Origin: Bacteroidales bacterium
GTDB lineage: Bacteria > Bacteroidota > Bacteroidia > Bacteroidales > UBA932
DNA length: 64,000 bases
Assembly: GCA_017469845.1 (NCBI GenBank)
Contig: JAFUFP010000050.1
Location: forward strand, 28,455-92,454
Direction of reading: 5' to 3'
Of this stretch, positions 44,172 through 53,502 are shown piece by piece. Within the stretch, counting starts at the first letter, position 1. The number at the start of each line of letters is the position of its first letter. The position numbers were made by a program, and so were the translations under genes. The notes below the pieces were generated by a model. The model was not told the DNA's origin and ran no database searches. It was given only the letters and a program-made list of their open reading frames with translations.

Positions 44172-44210
44172 AAAGAGGACGGGATTCACATATTCCGTCC
44201 TCTTCTTTTT
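44172..44210 (+). terminator. Terminator after the DUF1593 gene
   Basis: Stem AAAGAGGACGG with CCGTCCTCTT followed by CTTTTT. Position directly after the gene supports that the interrupted gene was a single transcription unit. Confidence 0.82.
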
Positions 44211-44216
44211 GCATTT

Positions 44217-44244
44217 GCCTGACCACCCTTTCCAGTGGTCAGGC
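44217..44244. repeat. Perfect 10-base inverted repeat
   Basis: GCCTGACCAC, an 8-base loop, GTGGTCAGGC. It lies 6 bases after the DUF1593 terminator and is not followed by T residues on either strand, so it is not an ordinary terminator. It may be an operator, a second RNA hairpin or a recombination site. Confidence 0.5.
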
Positions 44245-44348
44245 CTGGTGCGAATATAGCGAAAAGGGATACAAAACGAAAGGAAATCAAAAGCGATGTG
44301 CGGTAATCCGGCCCCAATACGCCCATAACACGAAACAAATGAGCACTA

Positions 44349-44395
44349 AAAAAGCGGAATGAAGTCTCACCAGGAAACTCCATCCCGCATTGTCA
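44349..44395 (-). terminator. Terminator after the acyl-CoA synthetase gene
   Basis: On the minus strand GCGGGATGGAGTTTC pairs with GAGACTTCATTCCGC (three G-U pairs) around a short loop, followed by TTTTTT. Confidence 0.82.
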
Positions 44396-44417
44396 TTCCC
44401 GCAAATGCGGCTCACTG

Positions 44418-46061
44418 TTATTTGTACAGGAAGCGCTTTATGCTCATCTTCGGAGTCTTCTCGAAGGGCTCCTGCATCACTTCGACTTTCGAAAGCTGGC
44501 TGTATGCAGGGAGCAAACGATTGGCTCCGGCCCTGATGTTCTCGGGAATCTCGCTCACGGCCTCAGGATCGAGAAGAGCCTTGGCTATCGCCTGCTGGTC
44601 AAGATAAACAAGGCCAACGAGCTTTCCTCCCCTGTCGACGACGACGGATTCAACGACATAGGACTGGTTGTTGACGACCGCTTCGATTTCCTCGGGGTAG
44701 ATGTTCTGTCCGGAAGGTCCCAGGATCATGTTCTTGCTCCTTCCCCTTATGAAGATGTTGCCTTCCTCGTCGATGATTCCGAGGTCTCCGGTACGCAGGT
44801 ATCCGTCCTCGGTGAAGGCGTTGGCGGAAGCTTCGGGATTCTTGAAGTAGCCGATGCAGATGTTGTCGCCCTTGGCCTGGATTTCACCCACGGTGTGATG
44901 AGGGTCATCGGAGTCGATCCTCACGTCAGCGCAGTCGACAGCTTTTCCGCAGGAGCCGGGGACGTATTTGGTCCAGTGCTCGTAAGCCAGAAGCGGAGCG
45001 GCCTCTGTCATGCCGTAGCCGACGAGATAAGGAAGTTTGATTTTCTTGAACCACTTCTCTACCTCGGGATTGACCGCGGCGCCACCCATGATGAACTCCT
45101 GGACATTGCCTCCGAAGGCGTTCATAAGACCGTCCCTTATCTTCTTGAAGATTATCTTGTTCACTCCGGGGATCTTCACGGCGATCTTCATGATCGGCTT
45201 GTCGAGGACGGGTTTCACCTTGGACTTGAAGATCTTCTCCATAACGAGGGGAACCGTGATGAGAAGATACGGTTTCACATCGGCGAATGCCTTCAGAAGG
45301 GCGGAAGGAGTGGGGGTCTTTCCGAGCCAGTATATGGCCGTTCCGTTGCAGAGGGGATAAATGAACTCGATCACGAGTCCGTACATATGCGCCATCGGGA
45401 GCATGGAGACCATGTTGAACTTGTCCGATGAAGGGACGTGCCTTTGGCTGAAGTCGACGTTCGCCGAGAAATTGCGGTACGTCAGCATGACGCCCTTCGG
45501 ACTTCCGGTGGATCCGGATGTATAGTTGATCGTGCTGAGGTCATCCCAGTTGTCGGTGGGGAAAACCACATCATCGGGACCGTATCCGGAAGGATACTTG
45601 GCGAGGAACAGTTCCTCGGCCGAGTCATAAGCCTTGGCGACCGCTTCGTCAGCCGTCCAGAGGGGTTTCCATGTGTCGACGTCTATCACTATCTTCAGAA
45701 GAGGCATCTTCGAAATATCGAGCTTTTCCCACTTGTCGGCATTGGTGAAAAGGGCCTTGCTCTCGGAATGGTCCACGAGATAGTTTACGCTGTCCGGCGT
45801 GAAATCCGCCAGAATCGGCACTATCACCGTCTCGAAAGTGTTCACAGCAAGATACGCCATACCCCAACGGGCCCCGTTGCGGGCACAGATGGCGATCTTG
45901 TCACCCTTTTTGAAACCGAGGGCTTCAAAGGCGAGATGGAATTTCTCGATGGTGGTGGCCATCTGACCATAGGTGAAGGTCTCACCTCCGATATTGTTCA
46001 GAGCAGGTTTGTCCCAGTACTTCCTGGTGGCGTTCTGCAGTCTTGAAAGGTAATGTTCCAT
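44418..46061 (-). CDS. AMP-dependent acyl-CoA synthetase/ligase
   Basis: 547 residues. The AMP-binding domain has the P-loop YTSGSTGSPKG at about 180-190 and VGYGMTEAAPLLAYE; the C-terminal part has YLRTGDLGIIDEEGNIFIRGRSKNMI and the catalytic lysine region in SIKRFL near the end. These enzymes activate a carboxylic acid as acyl-AMP and then acyl-CoA. The set of motifs fits long-chain acyl-CoA synthetase (FadD-like); the chain length cannot be read. It is monocistronic and divergent from the HAD gene. Confidence 0.92.
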   Translation of the reverse strand: MEHYLSRLQNATRKYWDKPALNNIGGETFTYGQMATTIEKFHLAFEALGFKKGDKIAICARNGARWGMAYLAVNTFETVIVPILADFTPDSVNYLVDHSESKALFTNADKWEKLDISKMPLLKIVIDVDTWKPLWTADEAVAKAYDSAEELFLAKYPSGYGPDDVVFPTDNWDDLSTINYTSGSTGSPKGVMLTYRNFSANVDFSQRHVPSSDKFNMVSMLPMAHMYGLVIEFIYPLCNGTAIYWLGKTPTPSALLKAFADVKPYLLITVPLVMEKIFKSKVKPVLDKPIMKIAVKIPGVNKIIFKKIRDGLMNAFGGNVQEFIMGGAAVNPEVEKWFKKIKLPYLVGYGMTEAAPLLAYEHWTKYVPGSCGKAVDCADVRIDSDDPHHTVGEIQAKGDNICIGYFKNPEASANAFTEDGYLRTGDLGIIDEEGNIFIRGRSKNMILGPSGQNIYPEEIEAVVNNQSYVVESVVVDRGGKLVGLVYLDQQAIAKALLDPEAVSEIPENIRAGANRLLPAYSQLSKVEVMQEPFEKTPKMSIKRFLYK

Positions 46062-46103
46062 ATTGAATGAATGTTACAAGCCTTTGGGCTGTGTTTATCT
46101 TTG

Positions 46104-46111
46104 CAAAATTA
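46104..46111 (-). promoter_or_regulatory. -7 promoter element for the acyl-CoA synthetase gene
   Basis: Minus strand TAATTTTG matches TAnnTTTG; a TTG at 46134-46136 is 22 bases away. The leader would be about 35 bases. Confidence 0.5.
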
Positions 46112-46239
46112 CAATATTTGACGACACTTCCGTCAAATGGAGGGTAAAAGATGCCGCCAAAACACCCTGACATATGTCAAAAAGCGCACCAAGGACCGTT
46201 TTTTGCAGTGGAACAAAAAGATACAAAAGATCTTCACAC

Positions 46240-47073
46240 ATGAGAAAAAAACCGATCGTAGCTCTGATATACGATTTCGACGGGACCCTTTCCCCCGGTA
46301 ACATGCAGGAATTCGGGTTCATCCAGGCGATAGGCTCCAATCCTGAGGAATTCTGGACCATGAGCGACGGTATCGCCAAAGGACAGGATGCGAGCAATAT
46401 CCTCGCCTACATGAAGCTGATGTTCGACGAAGCCAAGAAGCACGGCATCAAACTCCGTAGGAGTGATTTCGGAAAATTCGGCCAGCACATCGAGCTGTTC
46501 TCCGGAGTGAGAGGATGGTTCCGCCTTGTCAACGAGTACGGCGAAGCGCATGGCGTCAAGATAGAGCACTACATCAACTCTTCCGGCCTCAAGGAAATCA
46601 TCGAGGGAAGCCCCATCGCCCATGAATTCAAGCACATCTTCGCGTGCACGTACATCTACGACGACAAGGGCGAAGCGGAATGGCCCGGCATCGCGGTCGA
46701 CTACACCGCCAAGACCCAGTTCATGTTCAAGATCAACAAGGGCATCTTCAGCGCCAGGGACTCCAGGATGGTTAATGACTCCATAGCCGAAGACAAGAAG
46801 AGGATCCCCTTCACAAGAATGATTTATTTCGGAGACGGAGAAACCGACGTCCCCTGCATGAAGATCGTGAGCATGTTCGGCGGAAATTCCATCGCAGTCT
46901 ACAACCCCGAAATCCCGAACAAGAAGGCCGTCGCCGAGAAACTCCACCGCCAGGGCAGGGTGAATTTCATCGCCCCTGCCGTATATACTAAGGACAGCAA
47001 GGCCTTCAAGATCGTCTGCTCCATAATAGACAGGATAAAGGCCGACAGCGATCTTCAGTACCTTTCAAGATAA
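46240..47073 (+). CDS. HAD-superfamily phosphatase-like protein
   Basis: 277 residues from the ATG at 46240; an opening from 46174 adds 22 non-family residues. Motif I is YDFDGTLS (Asp12, Asp14), motif IV is FGDGETDVPCM near residue 200. In between is a mostly helical cap and an INSSGLKEII motif II region. The size and motifs resemble phosphoserine-phosphatase-type HAD hydrolases, but no substrate can be given. Monocistronic with a strong terminator. Confidence 0.82.
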   Translation: MRKKPIVALIYDFDGTLSPGNMQEFGFIQAIGSNPEEFWTMSDGIAKGQDASNILAYMKLMFDEAKKHGIKLRRSDFGKFGQHIELFSGVRGWFRLVNEYGEAHGVKIEHYINSSGLKEIIEGSPIAHEFKHIFACTYIYDDKGEAEWPGIAVDYTAKTQFMFKINKGIFSARDSRMVNDSIAEDKKRIPFTRMIYFGDGETDVPCMKIVSMFGGNSIAVYNPEIPNKKAVAEKLHRQGRVNFIAPAVYTKDSKAFKIVCSIIDRIKADSDLQYLSR

Positions 47074-47098
47074 AAGTCCCGTTCCGGGACGGAAGAAT

Positions 47099-47131
47099 CA
47101 AGGGGAGTTCCGCGGCTGGAACTCCCCTTTT
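47099..47131 (+). terminator. Terminator after the HAD gene
   Basis: AAGGGGAGTTCC pairs perfectly with GGAACTCCCCTT and ends in TTTT. A second small repeat (GTCCC/GGGAC) precedes it at about 47076-47090. Confidence 0.85.
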
Positions 47132-47167
47132 CTATGCTTTACTTCCCCACAAAGGGAAAGGTTCGGA

Positions 47168-48352
47168 TCAATAAACTTTGACCGTCAGTTTGGCGTATGC
47201 CCTTTCAGCCTTCTGAAGAGCTTCTTCAACCGTAGGGGCGGTAGCCAGGATGACACCAAGACGGCGATGTCCCTTGATTTCGGGTTTGCCGAATATCCTC
47301 ATCTGCACTCCGGGCTCTTCAAGGACCTTGTCAAGGTTGCAGAACTCGTAATCGGTGGAGTTTCCTTCAACCACGACAGCCTTCGAAGCGGATGCTCCGT
47401 AGAACTTGATTTCCGGGATGGGAAGGCCGAGAACCGCCCTCGCGTGAAGAGCGAATTCGGACATGTCCTGGGAAATCATCGTCACCATACCGGTGTCATG
47501 GGGACGGGGTGAAACTTCGCTGAAGATGACTTCGTCACCCTTAATGAACATCTCCACTCCGAAGATTCCGTAACCTCCGAGAGCCGCGGTGATCTTGCCG
47601 GCGATGTCCTGGGCCTTGGCGAGAGCCTCTTCGCTCATTGCCTGGGGCTGCCATGACTCACGGTAGTCTCCGTCGACCTGATGGTGTCCGATGGGTTTGA
47701 GGAAGGTGGTTCCTCCCGAGTGCCTGACGGTAAGGAGGGTTATCTCATAATCGAAGTTCACGAATCCCTCGACGATGACCTTGCCGCTTCCTGCCCTTCC
47801 GCCTTCCTGGGAAATGTGCCAGGAGTTGTCGATCTCCGAAGGATCATGGACAACGCTCTGTCCGTGTCCGGAAGAACTCATGACGGGTTTCACGACACAG
47901 GGGCAGCCGATACGTTCGACCGCAGCCTTGAACTCCTCGTAAGTCTGCGCGAATTCATACCTCGAGGTGGGAAGTCCGAGTTCCTCGGCGGCCAGACGGC
48001 GTATTCCCTCACGGTTCATGGTAAGGCGGGTGGCCTTGGCCGTAGGGATGACATGGAAGCCTTCGCTTTCCAGTTTGACGAGACGGTCTGTGGCGATAGC
48101 CTCCACTTCGGGGATCACGAGATCGGGATTCTCTTCCCTGATCACCTTCTCCAGAGCATCACCATCAAGCATTGAAAGGACGTGACACTTCTGGGCCACG
48201 TGCATGGCGGGAGCTCCCGCATAGCGGTCAACGGCGACGACCTCGACGCCAAAGCGTTCAAGTTCGATCGCGACTTCTTTACCGAGTTCTCCGGAACCGC
48301 ACAGGAGAGCCTTCTTCCCGTGGGGTGTGAATGTTGTGCCGATGTTAACCAT
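47168..48352 (-). CDS. purT: Formate-dependent phosphoribosylglycinamide formyltransferase 2
   Basis: 394 residues from the ATG at 48352 (PurT is usually about 392; an ATG at 48379 would add nine). The N-terminal Rossmann-like part reads [23 protein letters not shown], and the ATP-grasp domain has [47 protein letters not shown] and a REAL-like C-terminus. It makes formyl-GAR from GAR, formate and ATP, so purine synthesis can use fermentation-derived formate. It is the third gene after aguA and aguB on the same strand, 36 bases from aguB, so it is likely part of that operon. Confidence 0.94.
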   Translation of the reverse strand: MVNIGTTFTPHGKKALLCGSGELGKEVAIELERFGVEVVAVDRYAGAPAMHVAQKCHVLSMLDGDALEKVIREENPDLVIPEVEAIATDRLVKLESEGFHVIPTAKATRLTMNREGIRRLAAEELGLPTSRYEFAQTYEEFKAAVERIGCPCVVKPVMSSSGHGQSVVHDPSEIDNSWHISQEGGRAGSGKVIVEGFVNFDYEITLLTVRHSGGTTFLKPIGHHQVDGDYRESWQPQAMSEEALAKAQDIAGKITAALGGYGIFGVEMFIKGDEVIFSEVSPRPHDTGMVTMISQDMSEFALHARAVLGLPIPEIKFYGASASKAVVVEGNSTDYEFCNLDKVLEEPGVQMRIFGKPEIKGHRRLGVILATAPTVEEALQKAERAYAKLTVKVY

Positions 48353-48388
48353 ATTGATAGAAAGTATTTGATTTGTCAAAAGTCCGTT

Positions 48389-49273
48389 TTATTTGCGGTA
48401 ACGCAGAAGTATGTCACCGTAAGCGTCAATTCTCCTGTCACGCAGGAAAGGCCAACCGCGCCTTACGTATTCGGTGCGGTCAAGGTCGATGTCCACAACG
48501 ACATTCTCCTCCCTGTCGGTGGGAAGCTGAGCGAGGATTTCGCCCTGAGGGCCGGTGGCGAATGAAAATCCCCAGAAATCCAGTCCGATCGTATTGCCGG
48601 AAGGGTCATCTTCGTGACCGACCCTGTTCACCGTGATGACAGGAAGGCCGTTCGCCACGGAATGTCCCCTCTGGACAAGCTGCCAAGCCTGCCTCTGGAC
48701 CTGCTGCTCCTCCTTGGAGTCGGTTCCGACTCCTCCGATGGCGGTGGGGTAGACAAGGATGTCAGCTCCTGCAAGAGCCATCAGCCTGGCGGCTTCAGGA
48801 TACCACTGGTCCCAGCACACGAGAACGCCTATCTTGCCCACTGAGGTTTCGATAGGATTGAATCCCATATCACCGGGCGTGAAATAGAACTTCTCGTAGA
48901 AGCAGGGGTCGTCCGGAATATGCATCTTACGGTAGCATCCGGCTATTGAACCGTCCTTCTCGAAGACGACGGCCGTATTATGATACAGTCCGGGAGCCCT
49001 CCTTTCGAAAAGTGAGGTGACTAGGACGATCCCGAGTTCGGCGGCCAACTTTCCGTACCGCTCTGTTGAAGGTCCCGGAATCGGTTCCGCCAGATCGCAG
49101 AGCGAGGCTTCTTCAGTCTGGCAGAAATACACCGAATTGTGCAGTTCCTGAAGCACTACGAGATCCGCTCCCTTGGAGGCGCATTCCCTTATGTTGGATT
49201 CCAGTTTCCGGATGTTCTTCTCGATGTCCGGTCCGCATGACTGCTGGACCATTCCGACCTTGAGGATTCTCAT
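48389..49273 (-). CDS. aguB: N-carbamoylputrescine amidase
   Basis: 294 residues, nitrilase superfamily. The catalytic triad is Glu43 (LQELHNSVYFC), Lys116 (CYRKMHIPDD) and Cys153 (GVLVCWDQWYPE), with the surrounding residues typical of AguB. It converts N-carbamoylputrescine to putrescine, carbon dioxide and ammonia. The partner agmatine deiminase gene lies 42 bases upstream, giving the complete two-step route from agmatine to putrescine. Confidence 0.95.
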   Translation of the reverse strand: MRILKVGMVQQSCGPDIEKNIRKLESNIRECASKGADLVVLQELHNSVYFCQTEEASLCDLAEPIPGPSTERYGKLAAELGIVLVTSLFERRAPGLYHNTAVVFEKDGSIAGCYRKMHIPDDPCFYEKFYFTPGDMGFNPIETSVGKIGVLVCWDQWYPEAARLMALAGADILVYPTAIGGVGTDSKEEQQVQRQAWQLVQRGHSVANGLPVITVNRVGHEDDPSGNTIGLDFWGFSFATGPQGEILAQLPTDREENVVVDIDLDRTEYVRRGWPFLRDRRIDAYGDILLRYRK

Positions 49274-49315
49274 GATATGTTGTTTTCTTTGTTGACTTGT
49301 TTTCGGTACTTGTCT

Positions 49316-50356
49316 TTACAGCCACCCGTCGGGGAACTGCATCGTAACGCAGTGAAGTCCGCCGTGACCGGAAAGCAGAGGCCTGCAGTCGATCGTGACC
49401 ACTTCCCTTCCGGGGAAAGCTCCAGAGAGTATAGCCGAAGCCTTCGCGTCTGACTCGGGGTCACCCGCACCCGGCATGAGCACGGCTCCGTTCACGATAA
49501 GGAAATTCGCATAAGAAGCGGGAAGACGGTATCCTTCCAGATACATTTTAGGAGGAAGGGGCAGAGGGATGAGTTCGTAGGGTTCGCCGTCGAGGGTCCT
49601 GAATTCCTTCAACTGGGCCTCCATTTCCGAAAGGGGTCCATAATTGGGGTCTTCGGGATCTTCGCACTTGACGTACACTATCGAAGTGGGGGAAGCGAAG
49701 CGGGCGAGGATATCGACATGGCTGTCCGTGTCATCACCTTCGATGGAACCGCTGTCGAGCCAAAGCACCCTCTCAAGGCCGAAGGCCTGGGTGAGCTCGG
49801 CTTCGATTTCTTCACGGGAGAGATATTCGTTGCGGTTGAGGGAAGTGAGGCACTCTGAAGTCGCCATCAGGGTTCCCTGCCCGTCAGTGTCGATGCTGCC
49901 GCCTTCAAGGACGAAGGGACGCATGTCGACGCACATCACGTCTCCCTGGAAAACTCCGTCAAAAAATATCTTCTTCGTTATCTGGTTGTCGAGATTTGAG
50001 GCGAACTTGAGTCCCCAACCGTTGAACACGAAGTCATACAGGTACTTCTCACCCTCATCACCGTGGACGGCGATTCCGCCGTGATCCCTGGCCCAGGTGT
50101 CGTTGATGGGGCTCTGGGCGAAAATGATGGAATCCACATCAATCCTCAGGCCCATCTTGGCGGCCCGGATCGCTATCTGCAGTTTCGTTTCGGCGGGGTC
50201 GGTCGTGACGACGAGAAGCTTCTCCCTTGAAGCCACCTGAGCCGCTATCTGCACATAACAGTCTATGACCTTATCCAATTCGTACCAAGGAGTGGTATCA
50301 TCCGGCCACGTCAGCTGGACTCCACTTTGACTTTCCCATTCTGCAGGTAATCTCAT
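49316..50356 (-). CDS. aguA: Agmatine deiminase
   Basis: 346 residues of the peptidyl-arginine deiminase fold. Key residues are in DTWARDHGG (about 87-94), EGGSIDTDGQGT, the GDDTDSHVD segment (His213) and the nucleophile Cys336 in GGLHCVTMQFP. It hydrolyses agmatine to N-carbamoylputrescine and ammonia. The product is the substrate of the next gene. The operon promoter is at 50397-50427. Confidence 0.95.
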   Translation of the reverse strand: MRLPAEWESQSGVQLTWPDDTTPWYELDKVIDCYVQIAAQVASREKLLVVTTDPAETKLQIAIRAAKMGLRIDVDSIIFAQSPINDTWARDHGGIAVHGDEGEKYLYDFVFNGWGLKFASNLDNQITKKIFFDGVFQGDVMCVDMRPFVLEGGSIDTDGQGTLMATSECLTSLNRNEYLSREEIEAELTQAFGLERVLWLDSGSIEGDDTDSHVDILARFASPTSIVYVKCEDPEDPNYGPLSEMEAQLKEFRTLDGEPYELIPLPLPPKMYLEGYRLPASYANFLIVNGAVLMPGAGDPESDAKASAILSGAFPGREVVTIDCRPLLSGHGGLHCVTMQFPDGWL

Positions 50357-50396
50357 ATCTTTTTACGGTTGTTTTTTCGGATGGACTACATCCTTG

Positions 50397-50427
50397 CAAA
50401 TATACTCTTTTTCCCGCTCCGCAACAA
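50397..50427 (-). promoter_or_regulatory. Promoter of the aguA-aguB-purT operon
   Basis: Minus strand TTG (50425-50427), 20-base spacer, TATATTTG (50397-50404). The leader is about 35 bases. The region up to the next gene end (50428-50558) shows no other feature. Confidence 0.75.
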
Positions 50428-50558
50428 TACGGAAGGCGGGCCGGAGTCCCTCTTTCCCGCTTTCAGGACGGATATTGTCCTTCTGAAGCGACATCCGTCG
50501 GAGCATAAGACAGGGACACGGATGGTTTCCCTCTCCGGAAAATGGGGAAAGACCGTGT

Positions 50559-50933
50559 TTACAGGGCTTCTTCAAGCATTTTCCTTAGGTCTTCCTTACT
50601 GAAAGTGAACACGTGTCCGAACACCCCGACGGAGATTCTTTCGGTCCGTTCCCCGTACTGGACGAACCCTTCACTGTACAGGAAACGGTTCTTCACGATG
50701 AGGGAAGAGTCGAATGCCCAACCGACGAAACTTTCCGCCAAAGAGGAAAGTCCGGCGACAAAGGGATAACTGTCCCCGAGATCTTCCTTTCCCTTCCCGA
50801 GTTCCTCGGCCATCAATTCCGAGACGGCGTTCATTATCGCATCTTTGTGGTCCTGCCTTTTCGGACAGGTTATGACGGAGAGGGCTGACAATCCGATGAG
50901 GACTGAGACGATTATGACGATTGCCTTCTTCAT
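50559..50933 (-). CDS. Small exported or membrane-anchored protein (DUF4359-like)
   Basis: 124 residues. A hydrophobic N-terminal helix (MKKAIVIIVSVLIGLSALSVIT) precedes CPKRQDHKDAIMNAVSEL and a C-terminal VFGHVFTFSKEDLRKML. The pattern resembles DUF4359 proteins, but I am not sure. Cys23 could be lipidated, though the lipobox is weak. It is the last gene of the lpxC-lpxA-wbqC-like run, 19 bases after the WbqC-like gene. Confidence 0.55.
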   Translation of the reverse strand: MKKAIVIIVSVLIGLSALSVITCPKRQDHKDAIMNAVSELMAEELGKGKEDLGDSYPFVAGLSSLAESFVGWAFDSSLIVKNRFLYSEGFVQYGERTERISVGVFGHVFTFSKEDLRKMLEEAL

Positions 50934-50952
50934 TTCGCTTATATGATTGGCC

Positions 50953-51612
50953 CTATTGCGGGAGATTCTTCAGATAGACGATGGACGAAGGGCCCTCATT
51001 GAAAAGGAGGTCCATTATCGAGAGGTTCTGAATGAATCCGTACTTTGTTTTGAAGACCTGGAAGTATTCTTTCTCCAGTCCGAGGTCGGCAAGGACAGTA
51101 TCGGGCTTCTTCGGATGTATCGAATCCCTATAGTCTTCTCCGTACGGTGAGGTGCTGTCCCCTTTCGGGGTGAACTCCTCCGTGGGGATGATTTCGGCCG
51201 AGATCCCCGTTTTCTCCAGAAAGAAACGGATTATCGAAAGATTGAGGTCCCAGAGCCTCCCGGGTTCACTGCGGAGGATGGCGAAAAGCTCATCCGCATA
51301 GTACTCGAAGAAAGCCGAATGGTCATATGCCGAGGCGATGGCCCTCTCGGTACGGAGTATCCAGGGGGTCGAATAATCAACCTTCACGTGCGTTATGGAG
51401 TAATCCCCGTCATGGACAATGGGGAAGCTGAGAGCCTCCTTTCCCTGGGAAGTGGCGATGACGCAACGGTTGCGGTAAGTCTGCTTTGAGTATGTCTCGC
51501 AGGCTTCCAGGTACACTTTAGACGCAATTACCCTGTCCGGGGACAGGGTAAAGGATTTCGCGACGAGGGCGAACCACGATACGGGCGGGAAATATGCCGT
51601 TGAGAGGAGCAC
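50953..51612 (-). CDS. WbqC-like family protein
   Basis: 219 residues. Starts at GTG 51612; its G is the last base of the lpxA stop TAG, a classical coupled junction. It opens LLSTAYFPPVSWFALVAKS and has YRNRCVIATSQGKEALSFPIV and SYDHSAFFEYYADEL-like motifs of the WbqC family. Members sit in O-antigen and lipopolysaccharide loci and may act in sugar or amino-sugar transfer, not proven. Position after lpxA fits an envelope role. Confidence 0.72.
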   Translation of the reverse strand: MLLSTAYFPPVSWFALVAKSFTLSPDRVIASKVYLEACETYSKQTYRNRCVIATSQGKEALSFPIVHDGDYSITHVKVDYSTPWILRTERAIASAYDHSAFFEYYADELFAILRSEPGRLWDLNLSIIRFFLEKTGISAEIIPTEEFTPKGDSTSPYGEDYRDSIHPKKPDTVLADLGLEKEYFQVFKTKYGFIQNLSIMDLLFNEGPSSIVYLKNLPQ

Positions 51613-52424
51613 TACTCGAGGGATATCTTTTCGCCTCTCTCCAGAGCACGGACGATTCCCCTCTTGGAAGCCCTGATGAAGTTGAGGATGGTTTCCTTCT
51701 CCTCGCTGTCAGGGAATCCGGCCTCCACTTTGGCGCAGCCGTCGGAGATGTTGAGACCCTGATAATATATCGTGTCGTAAATGTCCTTGATGTTGCGGAT
51801 GACATCGGATGAGAATCCCCTTCTGCGGAGACCGACGATATTCACGCCGGCGAAAGAAAGGGGCTCGCGGCCGCAAAGGGCGTAAGGGGGAACATCCTTG
51901 TTGACCTTGCAGGTTCCGCCTACCATCGCGTGGCAACCGATCTTGGAGAACTGATGGGCTTTGACACCGCCTCCGAGAATTGCCCAATCGTCGATATCGG
52001 TTTCACCGGCGACGCCCACGTAGCTCACCAGGATGCAGTTCTTTCCGATATTGCAGTCATGCGCGATATGGACGTATGACATAACGAGGGTGTTGTCACC
52101 TACTCTTGTCACGCCTTTGCCTGAAGCTTTGGTTCCCCTGTTGATGGTGGCGCACTCGCGGATTGTGACGTGGTTACCGATCACGACGTGGGTGATTTCT
52201 CCGTCGAATTTCAGATCCTGGGGGACGGCTCCCACAACAGCTCCCGGGAAAACCTCGCAGTCTGATCCCATAGTGACATATTTATATATTACTGCATGGG
52301 GGTGGATTTTGCAGTTGTCACCGATAACGACTTCGTCATCGATGAATGCGTACGGACCGACTTCGACATTGTCTCCCAAAACGGCTTTGGGGCTAACGAT
52401 AGCAAGAGGATGGATATTGTTCAT
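51612..52424 (-). CDS. lpxA: Acyl-ACP--UDP-N-acetylglucosamine O-acyltransferase
   Basis: 270 residues, slightly longer than usual. Hexapeptide repeats form the left-handed helix (IHPLAIVSPKAVLGDNVEVGPYA, GNHVTIRECATINRG, IGCHAMVGGTCKV), with the catalytic His122 in VHIAHDC. The C-terminal helical part has GLRRRGFSSDVIRNIKDIY. It puts the first 3-hydroxyacyl chain onto UDP-GlcNAc in lipid A synthesis. The gap of 110 bases to lpxC is longer than normal for Bacteroidetes. Confidence 0.95.
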   Translation of the reverse strand: MNNIHPLAIVSPKAVLGDNVEVGPYAFIDDEVVIGDNCKIHPHAVIYKYVTMGSDCEVFPGAVVGAVPQDLKFDGEITHVVIGNHVTIRECATINRGTKASGKGVTRVGDNTLVMSYVHIAHDCNIGKNCILVSYVGVAGETDIDDWAILGGGVKAHQFSKIGCHAMVGGTCKVNKDVPPYALCGREPLSFAGVNIVGLRRRGFSSDVIRNIKDIYDTIYYQGLNISDGCAKVEAGFPDSEEKETILNFIRASKRGIVRALERGEKISLE

Positions 52425-52534
52425 TACTGAATAATTTTCAAATAGTCTGCAAAGGAAAGCATTTTTATTGACAAAACACCTCCCGATGACTTGTTTTCGG
52501 CAGATAAACCCCGAAAAAGAGAAAACTTGCGTCC

Positions 52535-53443
52535 TTATTCGGACAAAGACTCGATAATTTTGGCCGCTGCCCTGGTATTTATCCCGTGACCGGGTTTGAA
52601 AGCTTCGACCTTCGCCCTGAGGAATCCTCCGCAGAGCCTGAGGTCCCCGATCAGATCAAGGAGTTTGTGGCGACCGCATTCGTTGGGATAATGGAGGGAG
52701 AGGTTGTTGAGGTATCCCTCCGAAGTCACCGCAAGCTTGGGTTTGCCCAGCGAAGCCGACATCGCGTCTATCTCCTCCTGGGTAACGGGGCGCTCCACTA
52801 TCACAATGGCGTTGTCCACGTCCCCGCCCTTGATGAGATTGTTCGCGAAAAGGAACTGGATCTCATGGAAGAAAACGAAAGTACGGCAGACGGCGATTTC
52901 CTTGGCATAGTCGGTATCAGCGCCATAATGGGCTTTCTGCACACCGAGCACCTTTGATCCGAAATCCACCGTTATATCGTAGGAGGGTTCATCCGCAGGT
53001 GAAATCCTGACCCATGAGCCGCTCTTTTCGTCGGAGACCTCGATCACATGCGGAACCTCGATCCACTTGCGGGCAGACACCTGTTCAACGATTCCCGCCT
53101 TGGCGAAGGCATCAACATAATAGGAAGCGCTTCCGTCAAGAATGGGGACTTCGACGTTGTTAATATCTATGATGGCGTTGTCGATTCCCATTCCGGTGAG
53201 GGCCGACATCAGGTGTTCAATCGTATGGACGGGAACTTCTCCCTCGGAAATCGTTGTACTCCTGGCGGTGCTGGACACCTTGGTGGCCAATGGAGTGACT
53301 ATTGTCTGTCCACCACCGACTGAGCTGCGGAAAAGGATCCCGGAGTCGGCGGGAGCGGGATTCACCACTATTCTCGACAGGGTTCCTGTATGAAGTCCTT
53401 TGCCTTCAAAAGAGCAGGAACTCCCGAGCGTTTTCTGTTGCAT
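52535..53443 (-). CDS. lpxC: UDP-3-O-acyl-N-acetylglucosamine deacetylase, stand-alone
   Basis: 302 residues. Zinc and catalytic motifs are complete: HTIEH (Glu76, His77), HKLLDLIGDL and GHGINTRAA at the C-terminus (His). It performs the committed step of lipid A synthesis. Most Bacteroidetes have LpxC fused to FabZ at about 460 residues; this protein stops at ESLSE after the LpxC domain, and the next 110 bases hold no FabZ. The promoter is at 53503-53533. Confidence 0.95.
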   Translation of the reverse strand: MQQKTLGSSCSFEGKGLHTGTLSRIVVNPAPADSGILFRSSVGGGQTIVTPLATKVSSTARSTTISEGEVPVHTIEHLMSALTGMGIDNAIIDINNVEVPILDGSASYYVDAFAKAGIVEQVSARKWIEVPHVIEVSDEKSGSWVRISPADEPSYDITVDFGSKVLGVQKAHYGADTDYAKEIAVCRTFVFFHEIQFLFANNLIKGGDVDNAIVIVERPVTQEEIDAMSASLGKPKLAVTSEGYLNNLSLHYPNECGRHKLLDLIGDLRLCGGFLRAKVEAFKPGHGINTRAAAKIIESLSE

Positions 53444-53502
53444 GTGCTATTCTCGTATTATGTTATCTTCCAGTCCTGAACGGGACTATCCTTAAGGGGC
53501 TG

